64,000 nt of DNA from Kaistella chaponensis (GTDB lineage: Bacteria > Bacteroidota > Bacteroidia > Flavobacteriales > Weeksellaceae). Each line of letters starts with the position of its first letter. The first letter of the stretch is position 1. The stretch lies in contig NZ_FTOI01000014.1 of the NCBI RefSeq assembly GCF_900156725.1, positions 1-64,000 on the forward strand, read 5' to 3'. Positions 8,006-17,547 of this stretch are shown here, piece by piece. The notes under the pieces are model-generated. The model was not told where the DNA came from. It saw nothing but the letters and a program-made list of their open reading frames with translations, and ran no database searches. Made by a program: the position numbers and the translations under genes.

Positions 8006-9385
8006 TTAAAGACCAAATTGTTTTGCAAACAAATCAGGGAAAATGCCTAATGAAATTAACGCGAAAATGATCAAAACCGCTACAATGTTGTAGGTTAAAG
8101 AAACTTTCTCTGAAGTTTTGAAACTGCTTTCTTTCGGGAAAAACATTACCATTATCAATCTTAAATAATAGGCGATGGAAATTGCTGAACCTAAAACTGC
8201 GACTAAAACTAAAAATGGAGTAGTTTTAATTGCCTGTGCAAAAATTCCGAATTTTCCCATGAAACCTGCAGTTAAAGGAATTCCTGCCATTGAAAGCATT
8301 GATAATGCTGCAACGACTGCTAAAATCGGTTCTGATTGAGCTAAACCTTTGAACGCATCGTAAGAAGTTTCTCTTTTTAATTTTTCTACCCAGATCAAAC
8401 ACATCATAACTCCGATTGTGGCGAGAGAATAAGCGAATAAATAGAAAGCCAAATTATAAGCTGAAAGGCTGTTTAAACCAAAGAAAATTAATCCCAAATA
8501 ACCAACGTGTGAAACTGATGAGTAAGCCAACATTCTTTTGGCATTGCTTTGCGCCAATCCCATTACGTTTGCTAAGAAAAGAGTGATGATGATTAAAACT
8601 CCTACAATATTGATCCATTCTCCGGTGATTCCGAAGAAACCGATGGTCATCATTTTGAAAAATGCAAAGAAAGCTGCGATTTTTACGACAGACATCATGA
8701 ATGCGGTGATGAGTGAAGGTGAACCTTGATAAACATCAGGACTCCACATGTGGAATGGTGCCATGGAAACTTTGAAAGCTAAGGCAACCAACATTAAAAC
8801 TGCACCCATGGAGAACATTAAGTTCTTAGGATTAGAAACTGAAAACTCATGGATTTTGTAAAGATCAAACGTACTTGCAGATCCGTAAACTAAGGCAATA
8901 CCAAAGAGTAGAAAACCTGTTGCAAAAGCACCCATCAGAAAGTATTTGATGGAAGCTTCATTGGAGCGCAGATCGCTTTTATTGCTTCCCGCCAAAACGT
9001 AGAGTGGGATTGAAAGGATTTCGATTCCTATAAATAAAGTAACTAAATTCTGAAAACCGAAAAGTACAAATCCACCTACAAGTGAAATCAACATTAAGGC
9101 GTATAATTCTGACTGATGGCTTCTGTGATTGCTAAAGGCAAATCCTCCCAAAAAGAAAATCAGTAAAGTAACTACCAATGAAATTTTGGTGAATAAGGCA
9201 GCGTTTGCGCCGTATTCGTACATGCTTTTGTATTGATCAAAGAAGGATAATTCTGGCAAGAAGCTTACATAAAATGCAAGGATGAGACCCAAAATACCGA
9301 TGTATCTGGAATATTTTCCCTGTTCAAAAACACCAGCAAATAATGCGGCAACTGCGGTAAGGAATATAATGATTAAAACGCCCAT
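8006..9385 (-). CDS. nuoN: NADH-quinone oxidoreductase subunit N
   Basis: A 459-residue antiporter-like membrane subunit of complex I and the last gene of the nuo operon. About 14 hydrophobic helices are visible. The proton-channel Lys/Glu helices are recognisable (FIGIEILSIPLYVLAG; AFKVSMAPFHMWSPDVYQGS; LAQSNAKRMLAYSSVSHVGY). Length and the KRMLAYSS signature are normal for NuoN. A 90-base spacer with repeated TTAGATTT tracts separates it from nuoM. It should contribute one of the proton-translocation routes in the membrane arm. Confidence 0.96.
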   Translation of the reverse strand: MGVLIIIFLTAVAALFAGVFEQGKYSRYIGILGLILAFYVSFLPELSFFDQYKSMYEYGANAALFTKISLVVTLLIFFLGGFAFSNHRSHQSELYALMLISLVGGFVLFGFQNLVTLFIGIEILSIPLYVLAGSNKSDLRSNEASIKYFLMGAFATGFLLFGIALVYGSASTFDLYKIHEFSVSNPKNLMFSMGAVLMLVALAFKVSMAPFHMWSPDVYQGSPSLITAFMMSVVKIAAFFAFFKMMTIGFFGITGEWINIVGVLIIITLFLANVMGLAQSNAKRMLAYSSVSHVGYLGLIFFGLNSLSAYNLAFYLFAYSLATIGVMMCLIWVEKLKRETSYDAFKGLAQSEPILAVVAALSMLSMAGIPLTAGFMGKFGIFAQAIKTTPFLVLVAVLGSAISIAYYLRLIMVMFFPKESSFKTSEKVSLTYNIVAVLIIFALISLGIFPDLFAKQFGL

Positions 9386-9475
9386 TTATTTTAGATTTTA
9401 GATTTTTAGATGTTAGATTTTTAGATTTTCATCTTTGATCTGTATCTATTAATCATTTAAGTTTTTAATTATTTA

Positions 9476-10969
9476 TTAATTCATCATTGAAGTGAAAATA
9501 AACTTCAGCGAACTGTTTACCATTTCCAGGATTGGTTGTGGGAAGATTCCCAAAAGAATAACAAAAACTGCTAAACTTGCCAAAACCGAAAATTCAACCG
9601 GTGAAACATCTCCAACTGAAGATAAAATGTTTTCGTCACCTTCGCCAAACATTGCTTTTCCGTAAAATCTAAAGAGATAAACAGAAGAGAAAATCATGGT
9701 TGTTCCTGCGATCACTGCTGCTAAAATACTGTAATCAAAAATCGATTTGATCAAGATAAACTCGCCCACAAAACCATTGGTTAAAGGAATCGCGATGGAT
9801 CCTAATAAAATAATCATGAAAAGCACTGCGAATTTCGGAGCTACTTTTGCCAAGCCACCCATTTGACGGATATCTCTTGTTTTGAATCTTTTATACAAAA
9901 CATCTGCACAATAAAATAATCCAACGACGTTGATACCGTGCGCGAAAGTCTGTACCAATGCTCCTTCAGCTCCTTCAATCATTAATGTTCCTTTCATTGT
10001 TAGGATTGCTGATGCCATAATTCCTGCGGTCATCAAACCTACGTGAGAAAGGGAAGAATAGGCAATAATTCGTTTAGAATCATTTTGTACAATCGCAATC
10101 AATGCACCATGAACTACTCCTATGATTGCTAGAACCAGAACAATTTGTCCAGAAATTCCCATTAAAGGAATCGGTGTGATTGGTAATAAATATCTTAATA
10201 ATCCGTAGATCGCCATTTTTAGCATAATTCCCGAAAGAAGCATGGATCCTTGTGTTGGTGAATACGTATACGTATCGGATTGCCAAGAATGGAAAGGGAA
10301 AACGGGTAGTTTCACTGCAAAAGCAAAGAAAATAAACCAGAAAACAACAGTTTGTTCTGAGGCGTTAAGATCGGCGTTATACAAATCGGTTAATGCAAAT
10401 GAGGCAGAATGCGTATAGACGTAAATCAATCCGATCAACATAAACAATGAACCTACAAAAGTATACACGAAGAATTTCGTAGTGAAATGAATTTTTTTAT
10501 TTTCCTGTCCCCAAATTCCCGCAATTAACCAAATTGGAATCAAGGTTACTTCCCAGAAAATGTAAAATAACAATCCATCAAGCGAAGTGAAAACTCCGAT
10601 TAAACCAAACTGCATGAGCAGGATTAGTCCATAGAACGTATTTCTGTAACCTGGTTTTTCATTAAAGGAAGAAAGAATAATCAGCGGCGTTAAAATGTTG
10701 GTTAATAACAAAAGTAACATGCTCATTCCATCGATCCCGAAATGAAGATTAGTCTTGATAAAGTTAGACCAAGGATAATTGATTTCATATTGCAAAACTC
10801 CATCAACGGTAGGTTTGAAATCGAAATTTGACAGCATATAAAACGTGAGAAACATTTGTGCAAATGCAATTCCCAAGGCTAGATACTTACTTGCGGGGTT
10901 TTTCCACGCGAACACCAATGCAGAACCTACGAGAGGTAATAGTAGTAATGTTAATAATAGATACGACAT
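9476..10969 (-). CDS. nuoM: NADH-quinone oxidoreductase subunit M
   Basis: A 497-residue antiporter-like subunit of the complex I membrane arm. Family motifs are clear: FYIFWEVTLIPIWLIAG (helix with the conserved Glu), FAVKLPVFPFHSWQSDTYT, VQNDSKRIIAYSSLSHVGLM. It begins 3 bases after the nuoL stop, so the two are translationally close. About 14 membrane helices are expected from the hydrophobic pattern. It should form one proton channel. Confidence 0.97.
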   Translation of the reverse strand: MSYLLLTLLLLPLVGSALVFAWKNPASKYLALGIAFAQMFLTFYMLSNFDFKPTVDGVLQYEINYPWSNFIKTNLHFGIDGMSMLLLLLTNILTPLIILSSFNEKPGYRNTFYGLILLMQFGLIGVFTSLDGLLFYIFWEVTLIPIWLIAGIWGQENKKIHFTTKFFVYTFVGSLFMLIGLIYVYTHSASFALTDLYNADLNASEQTVVFWFIFFAFAVKLPVFPFHSWQSDTYTYSPTQGSMLLSGIMLKMAIYGLLRYLLPITPIPLMGISGQIVLVLAIIGVVHGALIAIVQNDSKRIIAYSSLSHVGLMTAGIMASAILTMKGTLMIEGAEGALVQTFAHGINVVGLFYCADVLYKRFKTRDIRQMGGLAKVAPKFAVLFMIILLGSIAIPLTNGFVGEFILIKSIFDYSILAAVIAGTTMIFSSVYLFRFYGKAMFGEGDENILSSVGDVSPVEFSVLASLAVFVILLGIFPQPILEMVNSSLKFIFTSMMN

Positions 10970-10972
10970 TTA

Positions 10973-12868
10973 CTATTGTAATATAAAGTTAACAATTAAA
11001 ATAATTCCGATTGCCAAAGACATGATGAGAACATAATTCTCTACATTTCCGTTTTGAAGGCGTTTTGCGGCTCTTCCAGAATCTTCGGCACCAATTCCAA
11101 TAAAATCACTGAACTTGTTCAGAATTCCTTTATCAAACATGTTTCCGCCAACTCCGAGACCTTCAATAAATCTCACAAAAGTGGCATTATACAATTCATC
11201 CAAAAATAATTTTTTGTTTGAAAGTCTTTCCCAACCGCTGTATTTTTCTTCAGATAAAGCCATTTTTTTCTTCGTAACATAAATGTTTTTAACGATGAAC
11301 CACACCACGAAAAACATCAAAACGGTTAATCCCAAAAGGATCATCTCCGTTCCAAACGCAACTTCCGGTAATTCAACATCATATACATAGATTGATTCAA
11401 GCCAATGCGCTAATTTGGAATAATTCCCGTGTCCGATAAAGTGCGGAAGATTGATAAAACCACCCACAACCGATAATCCTGCAAGAATAATCAAAGGAAT
11501 CGTCATCGTTTTCGGACTCTCGTGAAGATGTTTTTCTTGTTCGGCAGTTCCACGGAATTCACCATGAAAAGTTAAATAATAGGCTCTGAACATATAAATC
11601 GCTGTCATCGCTGCAATAGCAAACAAAATCACCCAAATAATTGGATTTTTTCCGTAAGCATTCGTCAAAATTTCATCTTTAGAAATCATTCCCGAAAGGA
11701 AAGGAAATCCTGAAATTGCCAATGTTCCGATAAGGAAAGTAATATGGGTAATTGGAATTTTTTTCTTTAAACCACCCATTAATCTCATATCTTGTTCGTC
11801 GCTCATCGCGTGAATCACAGAACCAGAACCTAAGAATAATAAAGCTTTGAAAAATGCATGTGTCATTAAATGAAACATTGCAGTGGTATAAGCGCCAATT
11901 CCTACTGCTACAAACATAAATCCTAATTGAGATACCGTAGAGTAGGCGAGAACTTTTTTAATATCGTTTTGTCGAAGTCCGATAAATGCAGCCACTAAAG
12001 CAGTCAATAATCCGATGAAAAGAATTCCATCCATTGTTGTTGGTGCTAAAGAAAAGAGGAAATTCGAACGAACCACCAAATAAATACCGGCAGTTACCAT
12101 CGTCGCTGCGTGGATCAATGCAGAAACAGGAGTTGGTCCTGCCATTGCATCCGGAAGCCAAGTGAAGAGTGGAATCTGTGCAGATTTTCCCATCGCTCCA
12201 ATAAATAAACTTCCTGTGATGAAAATAATAATCGGTGAATCCAATGCGAATTTGGCAGAATTTTCTGCCACAGATAAGAAATCTACAGCATTGGTTTGAG
12301 AGGCAATCATGAAGATTCCGATGATCATTCCCAAATCTCCGATACGGTTCATTATGAACGCTTTTCTTGCAGCGGCACCATATTCTTTATTCGTGTACCA
12401 AAATCCTATGAGTAAGTAAGAGCACAATCCAACACCTTCCCAACCGATGAAAAGAATTAAATAATTGCTTCCCATTACCAAAAGGAGCATGGAGAAAATA
12501 AATAAATTCAAATAAGTAAAGAATTTATAAAATCCTTTGTCGTGGCTCATATAACCAATAGAGTAGAGGTGAATGAGCGATCCAATTCCGGTAATGATCA
12601 TCATCATCATCAAAGAAAGTTGATCGATCTGGAAACCGAAATTAATCTGAATTCCACTGATTCTAAACCATTCAAATGCTCTTACAATCACGGGTTGTGA
12701 TTCTGCATCGAACTTTAAAAACAAACTGACTGTAATGCAGAAGGATACAAAAACAACAAGCGTTGCCAAAGTTCCAACCACCATTTTGGGCAAATTCTTG
12801 CCGAAAAGTCCGTTGATTAAAAATCCGAGTAAGGGTAAAAGTATAATTGCGTAAACTAAATTTTCCAT
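10973..12868 (-). CDS. nuoL: NADH-quinone oxidoreductase subunit L
   Basis: A 631-residue distal antiporter-like subunit. It is longer than NuoM and NuoN because of the C-terminal extension, which includes the lateral helix that braces the membrane arm. Motifs include FIGWEGVGLCSYLLIGFWY, GAMGKSAQIPLFTWLPDAMAG, PVSALIHAATMVTAGIYL and RQNDIKKVLAYSTVSQLGF. It follows nuoK by 7 bases and precedes nuoM by 3. Confidence 0.97.
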   Translation of the reverse strand: MENLVYAIILLPLLGFLINGLFGKNLPKMVVGTLATLVVFVSFCITVSLFLKFDAESQPVIVRAFEWFRISGIQINFGFQIDQLSLMMMMIITGIGSLIHLYSIGYMSHDKGFYKFFTYLNLFIFSMLLLVMGSNYLILFIGWEGVGLCSYLLIGFWYTNKEYGAAARKAFIMNRIGDLGMIIGIFMIASQTNAVDFLSVAENSAKFALDSPIIIFITGSLFIGAMGKSAQIPLFTWLPDAMAGPTPVSALIHAATMVTAGIYLVVRSNFLFSLAPTTMDGILFIGLLTALVAAFIGLRQNDIKKVLAYSTVSQLGFMFVAVGIGAYTTAMFHLMTHAFFKALLFLGSGSVIHAMSDEQDMRLMGGLKKKIPITHITFLIGTLAISGFPFLSGMISKDEILTNAYGKNPIIWVILFAIAAMTAIYMFRAYYLTFHGEFRGTAEQEKHLHESPKTMTIPLIILAGLSVVGGFINLPHFIGHGNYSKLAHWLESIYVYDVELPEVAFGTEMILLGLTVLMFFVVWFIVKNIYVTKKKMALSEEKYSGWERLSNKKLFLDELYNATFVRFIEGLGVGGNMFDKGILNKFSDFIGIGAEDSGRAAKRLQNGNVENYVLIMSLAIGIILIVNFILQ

Positions 12869-12875
12869 CCTCTAT

Positions 12876-13202
12876 TTATCCTCTTAATTTATTAAAAATA
12901 CTGATGTCGACTGATTTCGTATTTCGGTACATCATTGCGATAATCGCTAATCCAACTGCAACTTCAGCAGCTGCAACAACCATGATGAAAAATACCAAGA
13001 TCTGTCCGTTTCCGTCGCCTTTATAACTCGAAAATGCTGCTAATAAAAGATTTACAGAGTTCAGCATCAATTCTACGCAACCCAAAATAATGATTGCATT
13101 TTTTCTGACCAAAACTCCCAGAACGCCTAAGCAAAATAGCACCGAGCAAAGAATAATAAAATATTCCAGCGGAACGACTTGTATAAATGAATTTCCTTCC
13201 AT
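12876..13202 (-). CDS. nuoK: NADH-quinone oxidoreductase subunit K
   Basis: A 108-residue protein with three hydrophobic helices and the conserved membrane Glu residues (GCVELMLNSVNLLL and VVAAAEVAVGLAI). Length matches the MrpC/NuoK family. It links the proton pathway near the quinone site to the antiporter subunits. It lies 4 bases after nuoJ. Confidence 0.96.
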   Translation of the reverse strand: MEGNSFIQVVPLEYFIILCSVLFCLGVLGVLVRKNAIIILGCVELMLNSVNLLLAAFSSYKGDGNGQILVFFIMVVAAAEVAVGLAIIAMMYRNTKSVDISIFNKLRG

Positions 13203-13206
13203 AATT

Positions 13207-13701
13207 CTATAAATCTTTTTTACCGATTAATACTGCACCTACGATTCCTGCAAAAATGAGGATCGAGGCTAACTCAAAAGGCAAAACATACTCGTTAAAC
13301 AATAATCTGCCTAGATTTTTGGTTAAACCCACACTTGAATCTACATTCGCAGCAGCGGCTTGAACTTTAAATCCTCTGAACGCTCCCAAAATCGAGATTA
13401 ATAATAATCCTGCAGAAAAAACACCTGCGAATTTCATGAGGTTTTGTTTTTTACTTTCGTCCTCTTTACTCAGATTCAACATCATTAAGATGTAGAGAAA
13501 TAGGACCATGATCGCTCCTGCATAAACAATGATCTGTACAATCCCGAGGAACTGCGCATTCAGTAAAATATACAATCCTGCGATAGAGAACATCACCACA
13601 ATTAAAGAAAGAATGGCGTAAAGCGGATTTCTCGCAAACACAAAATAAACGGCACCCGTAATTGCAACCAAGGCAACAAATAAAAATAAGATCTGTTCCA
13701 T
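13207..13701 (-). CDS. nuoJ: NADH-quinone oxidoreductase subunit J
   Basis: A 164-residue membrane subunit with five hydrophobic helices. The conserved third helix (VQIIVYAGAIMVLFLYILMM, about 55-74) carries the flexible pi-bulge region known in NuoJ. The start lies directly after the nuoI stop with no spacer, so translation is probably coupled. Confidence 0.95.
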   Translation of the reverse strand: MEQILFLFVALVAITGAVYFVFARNPLYAILSLIVVMFSIAGLYILLNAQFLGIVQIIVYAGAIMVLFLYILMMLNLSKEDESKKQNLMKFAGVFSAGLLLISILGAFRGFKVQAAAANVDSSVGLTKNLGRLLFNEYVLPFELASILIFAGIVGAVLIGKKDL

Positions 13702-14259
13702 TTATTTCATCATTTTTTTCTGCAATTCACTCTGTCTCTCCGAAACATCGATTCTCGCATTAATTTTTTCAACCAACTTATCTTTTCCGTAGATAAAACT
13801 ACCACGGTTTTCTTCTACATTTACGATTCGATCTGTTAAGTAAATCGCAGATTTCGGACAAGCTTCTTCGCACATTCCGCAGAAAATACATCGCAGCATA
13901 TTGATTTCATACACCGATGCGTATTTTTCTTCTCGGTAGAGGTCTTTTTCCTCTTTGGTACGTTCCGCCGCCGTCATTGTGATGGCTTCTGCAGGACATG
14001 CAACCGCACAAAGTCCGCAAGCTGTACATCTTTCTCGCCCTTCATTGTCGAGTTTCAACACGTGTTCACCGCGCCAGATTTTCACTCTTGGTCGTACTTC
14101 TTCAGGATACGAAATCGTGGCTAAACCTTTTCCAAAAACCGTTTTCACGGCATGACTCATGGTAATTTTCATTCCCTTCAAAATTGCAGGAATGTAAATA
14201 CTTTCCCCGAAAGTCATTTTTTTGTCCGAGACCACTTTTGATCTATTTGTTAATTTCAT
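13702..14259 (-). CDS. nuoI: NADH-quinone oxidoreductase subunit I
   Basis: A 185-residue 8Fe ferredoxin-like subunit that carries clusters N6a and N6b. Two motifs are visible: CTACGLCAVACP (about 79-90) and CIFCGMCEEACP (about 123-134). It has an N-terminal amphipathic extension and a charged C-terminal tail. It passes electrons from NuoG towards cluster N2 in NuoB. A 214-base gap with a dispersed repeat separates it from nuoH; the other subunit genes downstream are tightly packed. Confidence 0.96.
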   Translation of the reverse strand: MKLTNRSKVVSDKKMTFGESIYIPAILKGMKITMSHAVKTVFGKGLATISYPEEVRPRVKIWRGEHVLKLDNEGRERCTACGLCAVACPAEAITMTAAERTKEEKDLYREEKYASVYEINMLRCIFCGMCEEACPKSAIYLTDRIVNVEENRGSFIYGKDKLVEKINARIDVSERQSELQKKMMK

Positions 14260-14283
14260 TTTCAGAAATATATATTTTTATTT

Positions 14284-14440
14284 TTATAATGAGAAGCAGA
14301 AAATTTTCGCCTCTTTCCAAATCCAGTCCCGCTTTCCGTTCTATCTTTTTTGGTGATTCCGCCGCGGCTCCATCACCAAAAAAGGATGCCACTGCAATCG
14401 GGGCTAAAACTTCTTTCTTTTTTTCTAACCACAGAAATTA
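14284..14440. repeat. Dispersed intergenic repeat inside the nuo operon
   Basis: The gap between nuoI and nuoH holds GC-richer text (CCAGTCCCGCTTTCCG, then ATGCCACTGCAATCGGGGC) around a perfect 11-bp inverted repeat, TTTTTTGGTGA (14346-14356) and TCACCAAAAAA (14373-14383). Composite repeats of this look are familiar from intergenic spaces of Chryseobacterium-like genomes; that link is from memory. It is unlikely to stop transcription fully because nuoI to nuoN follow without another obvious promoter. Confidence 0.55.
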
Positions 14441-14473
14441 ATCTGTTTCACCACCTGACAAACTTGTAAATGG

Positions 14474-15547
14474 CTATTTCATAAAATGATCGAACGCCAA
14501 AATAATTGCGCCGGTTGCCATTAAATTAAATAATGCGAGTGGGATTAATTTTTTCCAACCCAAATGCATCAATTGATCATATCTGAATCTTGGCAATGTC
14601 CATCTGATCCACATAAATACAAAAATTCCAAAGAAGGTTTTTGTTAAAAATGCAACCACCGAAATAATTCCCGCTGCGTTTTCTCCCCAATGATTCGTCA
14701 CCCAATCAATTCCCGGATAATTGTAACCACCAAAGAATAAAACCACGATCAAAGCATTAGAAATAAACATATTTACATATTCACCAAACATGTACAATCC
14801 TAATTTCATGGAAGAATATTCGGTGTGATAACCATTTACCAATTCTGATTCACATTCGGGTAAATCAAAAGGTGATCTGTTTGTTTCAGCCAAGGCGGCA
14901 ACAAAGAAAATAATAAATGCTATTGGCTGGTAAAAAAAGTTCCAGTTCATTCCCGAAATTTCTGGAATAATTCCCCAGATTTTACCGTGAGTTTGTTGTT
15001 CAACGATTACTTTTAAATCTAAAGATCCCGCCATCATAATGATTGCAATAATCGAAAGACCCATCGCTAATTCGTAAGAAATCATCTGTGAACTTGCACG
15101 AATGGCACCGATCAAAGAGAATTTATTATTTGAAGCCCAACCTCCGATCATGATTCCGTACACTCCGATGGAAACCATTCCTACCAAATATAAAACACCG
15201 ATGTCAACATTTGCAACCTGGATATCGAAAGATTGTCCACCAATGTTCAGCGTTTTTCCCCAAGGAATTACGGCTCCGGTAATCAGTGAAATAAACATTA
15301 CTAAAGAGGGTCCTACAACAAACAGAAATTTTTCTGCTCCAGCTGGTGTAAAATCTTCTTTAAAGAAAAATTTACCACCATCTGCAAGTGGCTGTAAAAG
15401 TCCAAATGGTCCGGAACGATTTGGTCCGATTCTGTCTTGCATGATTGCTGCAACTTTTCGTTCGGCCCACGTAGAGTAGGCTGCAACGGTAAGTGCCAAT
15501 ACAAAAAGTACAACGACAAGGATGATTTTAAAAGTTAATAAACCCAT
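14474..15547 (-). CDS. nuoH: NADH-quinone oxidoreductase subunit H
   Basis: A 357-residue membrane subunit forming much of the quinone chamber. Visible family motifs are ERKVAAIMQDRIGPNR (about 29-44), LADGGKFFFKED, AETNRSPFDLPECESELVNG and the Glu-rich loop that follows. About eight hydrophobic helices are seen, as expected. It follows nuoG by 36 bases. Confidence 0.97.
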   Translation of the reverse strand: MGLLTFKIILVVVLFVLALTVAAYSTWAERKVAAIMQDRIGPNRSGPFGLLQPLADGGKFFFKEDFTPAGAEKFLFVVGPSLVMFISLITGAVIPWGKTLNIGGQSFDIQVANVDIGVLYLVGMVSIGVYGIMIGGWASNNKFSLIGAIRASSQMISYELAMGLSIIAIIMMAGSLDLKVIVEQQTHGKIWGIIPEISGMNWNFFYQPIAFIIFFVAALAETNRSPFDLPECESELVNGYHTEYSSMKLGLYMFGEYVNMFISNALIVVLFFGGYNYPGIDWVTNHWGENAAGIISVVAFLTKTFFGIFVFMWIRWTLPRFRYDQLMHLGWKKLIPLALFNLMATGAIILAFDHFMK

Positions 15548-15583
15548 TATTTTTTATAAAATTTGACATTCAAAAGTTGAATG

Positions 15584-16621
15584 TTACATTAATTTAAAAT
15601 TATTTTCAGTTTTTTCCTCAGATTCAATTTCATCTTTTGGACTTAGTTCTTTTGCATCGGGGTTATCAAGCAAACTCACCATATTCTTTGGTTTTTCGTA
15701 ATGATTCAAAGAGATAACAGAGTGTCGGTCAATATGTCTTGGTCCTTCAATATCCCAAAATTTGATATCTTTTCTTTCCCAACGACATTCATTACATATC
15801 CAGTCTACGATTTCGTCGTACTGATCTTTTCTTGCGGTAACTCTTACAATTTCATCACCTTTCATCCAAAGAACGGCTTTTCCGGAGCATTTCTCACATT
15901 TACAAGTTGCATTGACTGGTTTTGTAAACCAAACTCTGCTTGCAAATCGGGATGTTCTGTCGGTTAAAGCTCCAACTGGACAAACATCAATTACGTTTCC
16001 GATGAAATCATTGTCTAAAGCTTTATTCAAATACGTAGAAATTTCTGCGTGTTCCCCTCTAAACAAAATTCCGTGCTCTCTTTCTTCCGTCAATTGATTG
16101 GCTGCCAAAACACATCTTGCGCATAAAATGCAACGATTCATGTGAAGTTTGATGTTGGGACCAATATCTTCTGGCTCGAACGTTCTTCTTTCAAATTCTG
16201 TTCTGGTTGCTTCAACACCATGTTCGTATCCTAAATCCTGAAGATGACATTCTCCTGCTTGATCACAAACTGGGCAATCTAAAGGGTGATTGATCAATAA
16301 AAATTCGGTTACGGCTTTTCTGCCTTCCTGTGCTTTTTCAGAAGTGAGATTTTTCACTTCCATTCCGTCCATCACGCCGGTTCTACAACTTGCTACCAAT
16401 TTTGGCATCGGTCGAGAATCTGCATCAGAACCTTTAGAAACTTCTACCAAACATGTTCTGCATCTACCGCCACTTGTTTCTAGAGGCTTGTAATAGCACA
16501 TTGCAGGCGGCACCAATTTCCCTCCGATTTGTCTTGCTGCTTCCAAGATGGAAGTTCCGGGCAAAACTTCGGTAGTCTGTCCGTCGATGGTGATCTTGAA
16601 TTTTTTAATTTCTTCGCTCAT
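15584..16621 (-). CDS. nuoG: NADH-quinone oxidoreductase subunit G, short form (2Fe-2S / 4Fe-4S protein)
   Basis: A 345-residue subunit that carries the iron-sulfur part of NuoG only. Ligands for N1b are Cys42, Cys54, Cys57 and Cys79; for N3, His112, Cys116, Cys119 and Cys125; for N4, Cys164, Cys167, Cys170 and Cys214. A further Cys group (240, 242, 245, 276, 279) could hold an N7-like cluster. The molybdopterin-oxidoreductase-like domain that makes E. coli NuoG about 900 residues long is absent; the protein ends in an acidic tail. The reading frame is intact, so this looks like a lineage-specific short form rather than a truncation. Confidence 0.93.
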   Translation of the reverse strand: MSEEIKKFKITIDGQTTEVLPGTSILEAARQIGGKLVPPAMCYYKPLETSGGRCRTCLVEVSKGSDADSRPMPKLVASCRTGVMDGMEVKNLTSEKAQEGRKAVTEFLLINHPLDCPVCDQAGECHLQDLGYEHGVEATRTEFERRTFEPEDIGPNIKLHMNRCILCARCVLAANQLTEEREHGILFRGEHAEISTYLNKALDNDFIGNVIDVCPVGALTDRTSRFASRVWFTKPVNATCKCEKCSGKAVLWMKGDEIVRVTARKDQYDEIVDWICNECRWERKDIKFWDIEGPRHIDRHSVISLNHYEKPKNMVSLLDNPDAKELSPKDEIESEEKTENNFKLM

Positions 16622-16662
16622 ATTATTGCTATTGGCTTTTTGCTTTTGGCAATTTGCGTTAT

Positions 16663-17499
16663 TTATTTATTTTTCTTTGTATTAAAGGTGTATCCAACAC
16701 CGAACATTACTTGTCCGAAAACAAAATCCTGACTCGCTTTATCAGGTTTGTTATTTAAAGTGGTTTTAATATCCCACATATTGATGTATCCTGCTTTCGC
16801 TTCAAGTCTTGCCATGAAATGATTCCAGAATACTAAATTTAAACTCGTTCTCAAATCGGTTCCCATTCCGGCAACGTGAAAACGGTCGCTTCTTTCATTC
16901 CCGAATAATTTTACATTACTCTTTGGAAACATCACTCCGATTCCTCCTCCATAAGACCAAACCAAATCTATATTTTTCTTATTAATAAGGTTTTGGTATT
17001 TTTCTAAACCTAAATTTTCATAATTCAAACCATCGGTATGCTCAAATGTAAGGAAATTTTCATCGGCTAAATTTACTTGTCCGTTTTGCACATAAGCTGC
17101 ATAAGTTGGATCAGTAATATTTCCAGAAAAATTTACGGTCTGGTTTTGATCCATCACATATTTCATGTGATCTATTCCCAAAACTAAAGCTAAATTATCT
17201 TTGATAAAATATCCTACTCTAAAATTATATTGCGGCACTGTAAACCAAGCCGGATCAAAATATACGATTCCAAAAGGCGTCGGTCGGTCGTGTGCAACAA
17301 CATTATCTAATTGAAAATCATAACCATTTCCTTTAAAATGAATATCGGAGTTGCTAAAAGCGCCTCTGTTCCATCCAAAAAAAACGAACATTTGTCCTTT
17401 TTTGGATAAAGGTTCAGGTTTGGTATTAACGGTTAAATCCTGCCCAAAGGAAAGATTAAATCCTAAAAATAAGGTCGATAAAATTATTACTTTCTTCAT
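16663..17499 (-). CDS. Predicted outer-membrane beta-barrel protein inside the nuo operon
   Basis: A 278-residue protein that I cannot assign to a named family. A signal peptide (MKKVIILSTLFLGFNLSFGQ) precedes a mature part rich in alternating aromatic and polar residues with short Gly turns (for example FRVGYFIKDNLALVLGIDHM) and ending in VGYTFNTKKNK, a pattern typical of small beta-barrels such as OmpW/OmpA-like proteins. It lies 48 bases after nuoF and 41 before nuoG, in the same direction, so it must be co-transcribed with complex I. No link between such a protein and complex I is known to me. A role in the envelope under respiratory conditions is only a guess. Confidence 0.75.
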   Translation of the reverse strand: MKKVIILSTLFLGFNLSFGQDLTVNTKPEPLSKKGQMFVFFGWNRGAFSNSDIHFKGNGYDFQLDNVVAHDRPTPFGIVYFDPAWFTVPQYNFRVGYFIKDNLALVLGIDHMKYVMDQNQTVNFSGNITDPTYAAYVQNGQVNLADENFLTFEHTDGLNYENLGLEKYQNLINKKNIDLVWSYGGGIGVMFPKSNVKLFGNERSDRFHVAGMGTDLRTSLNLVFWNHFMARLEAKAGYINMWDIKTTLNNKPDKASQDFVFGQVMFGVGYTFNTKKNK

Positions 17500-17547
17500 T
17501 TCTAAAAGAACGTTTTGTTCTTTACAACTTCTTAATAAACTTCTTTT

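Noticed and set aside
9386-9475. TTAGATTT tracts between nuoM and nuoN as an operator
   Set aside because: Simple A/T-rich direct repetition in a small spacer with no symmetry or link to a regulator.
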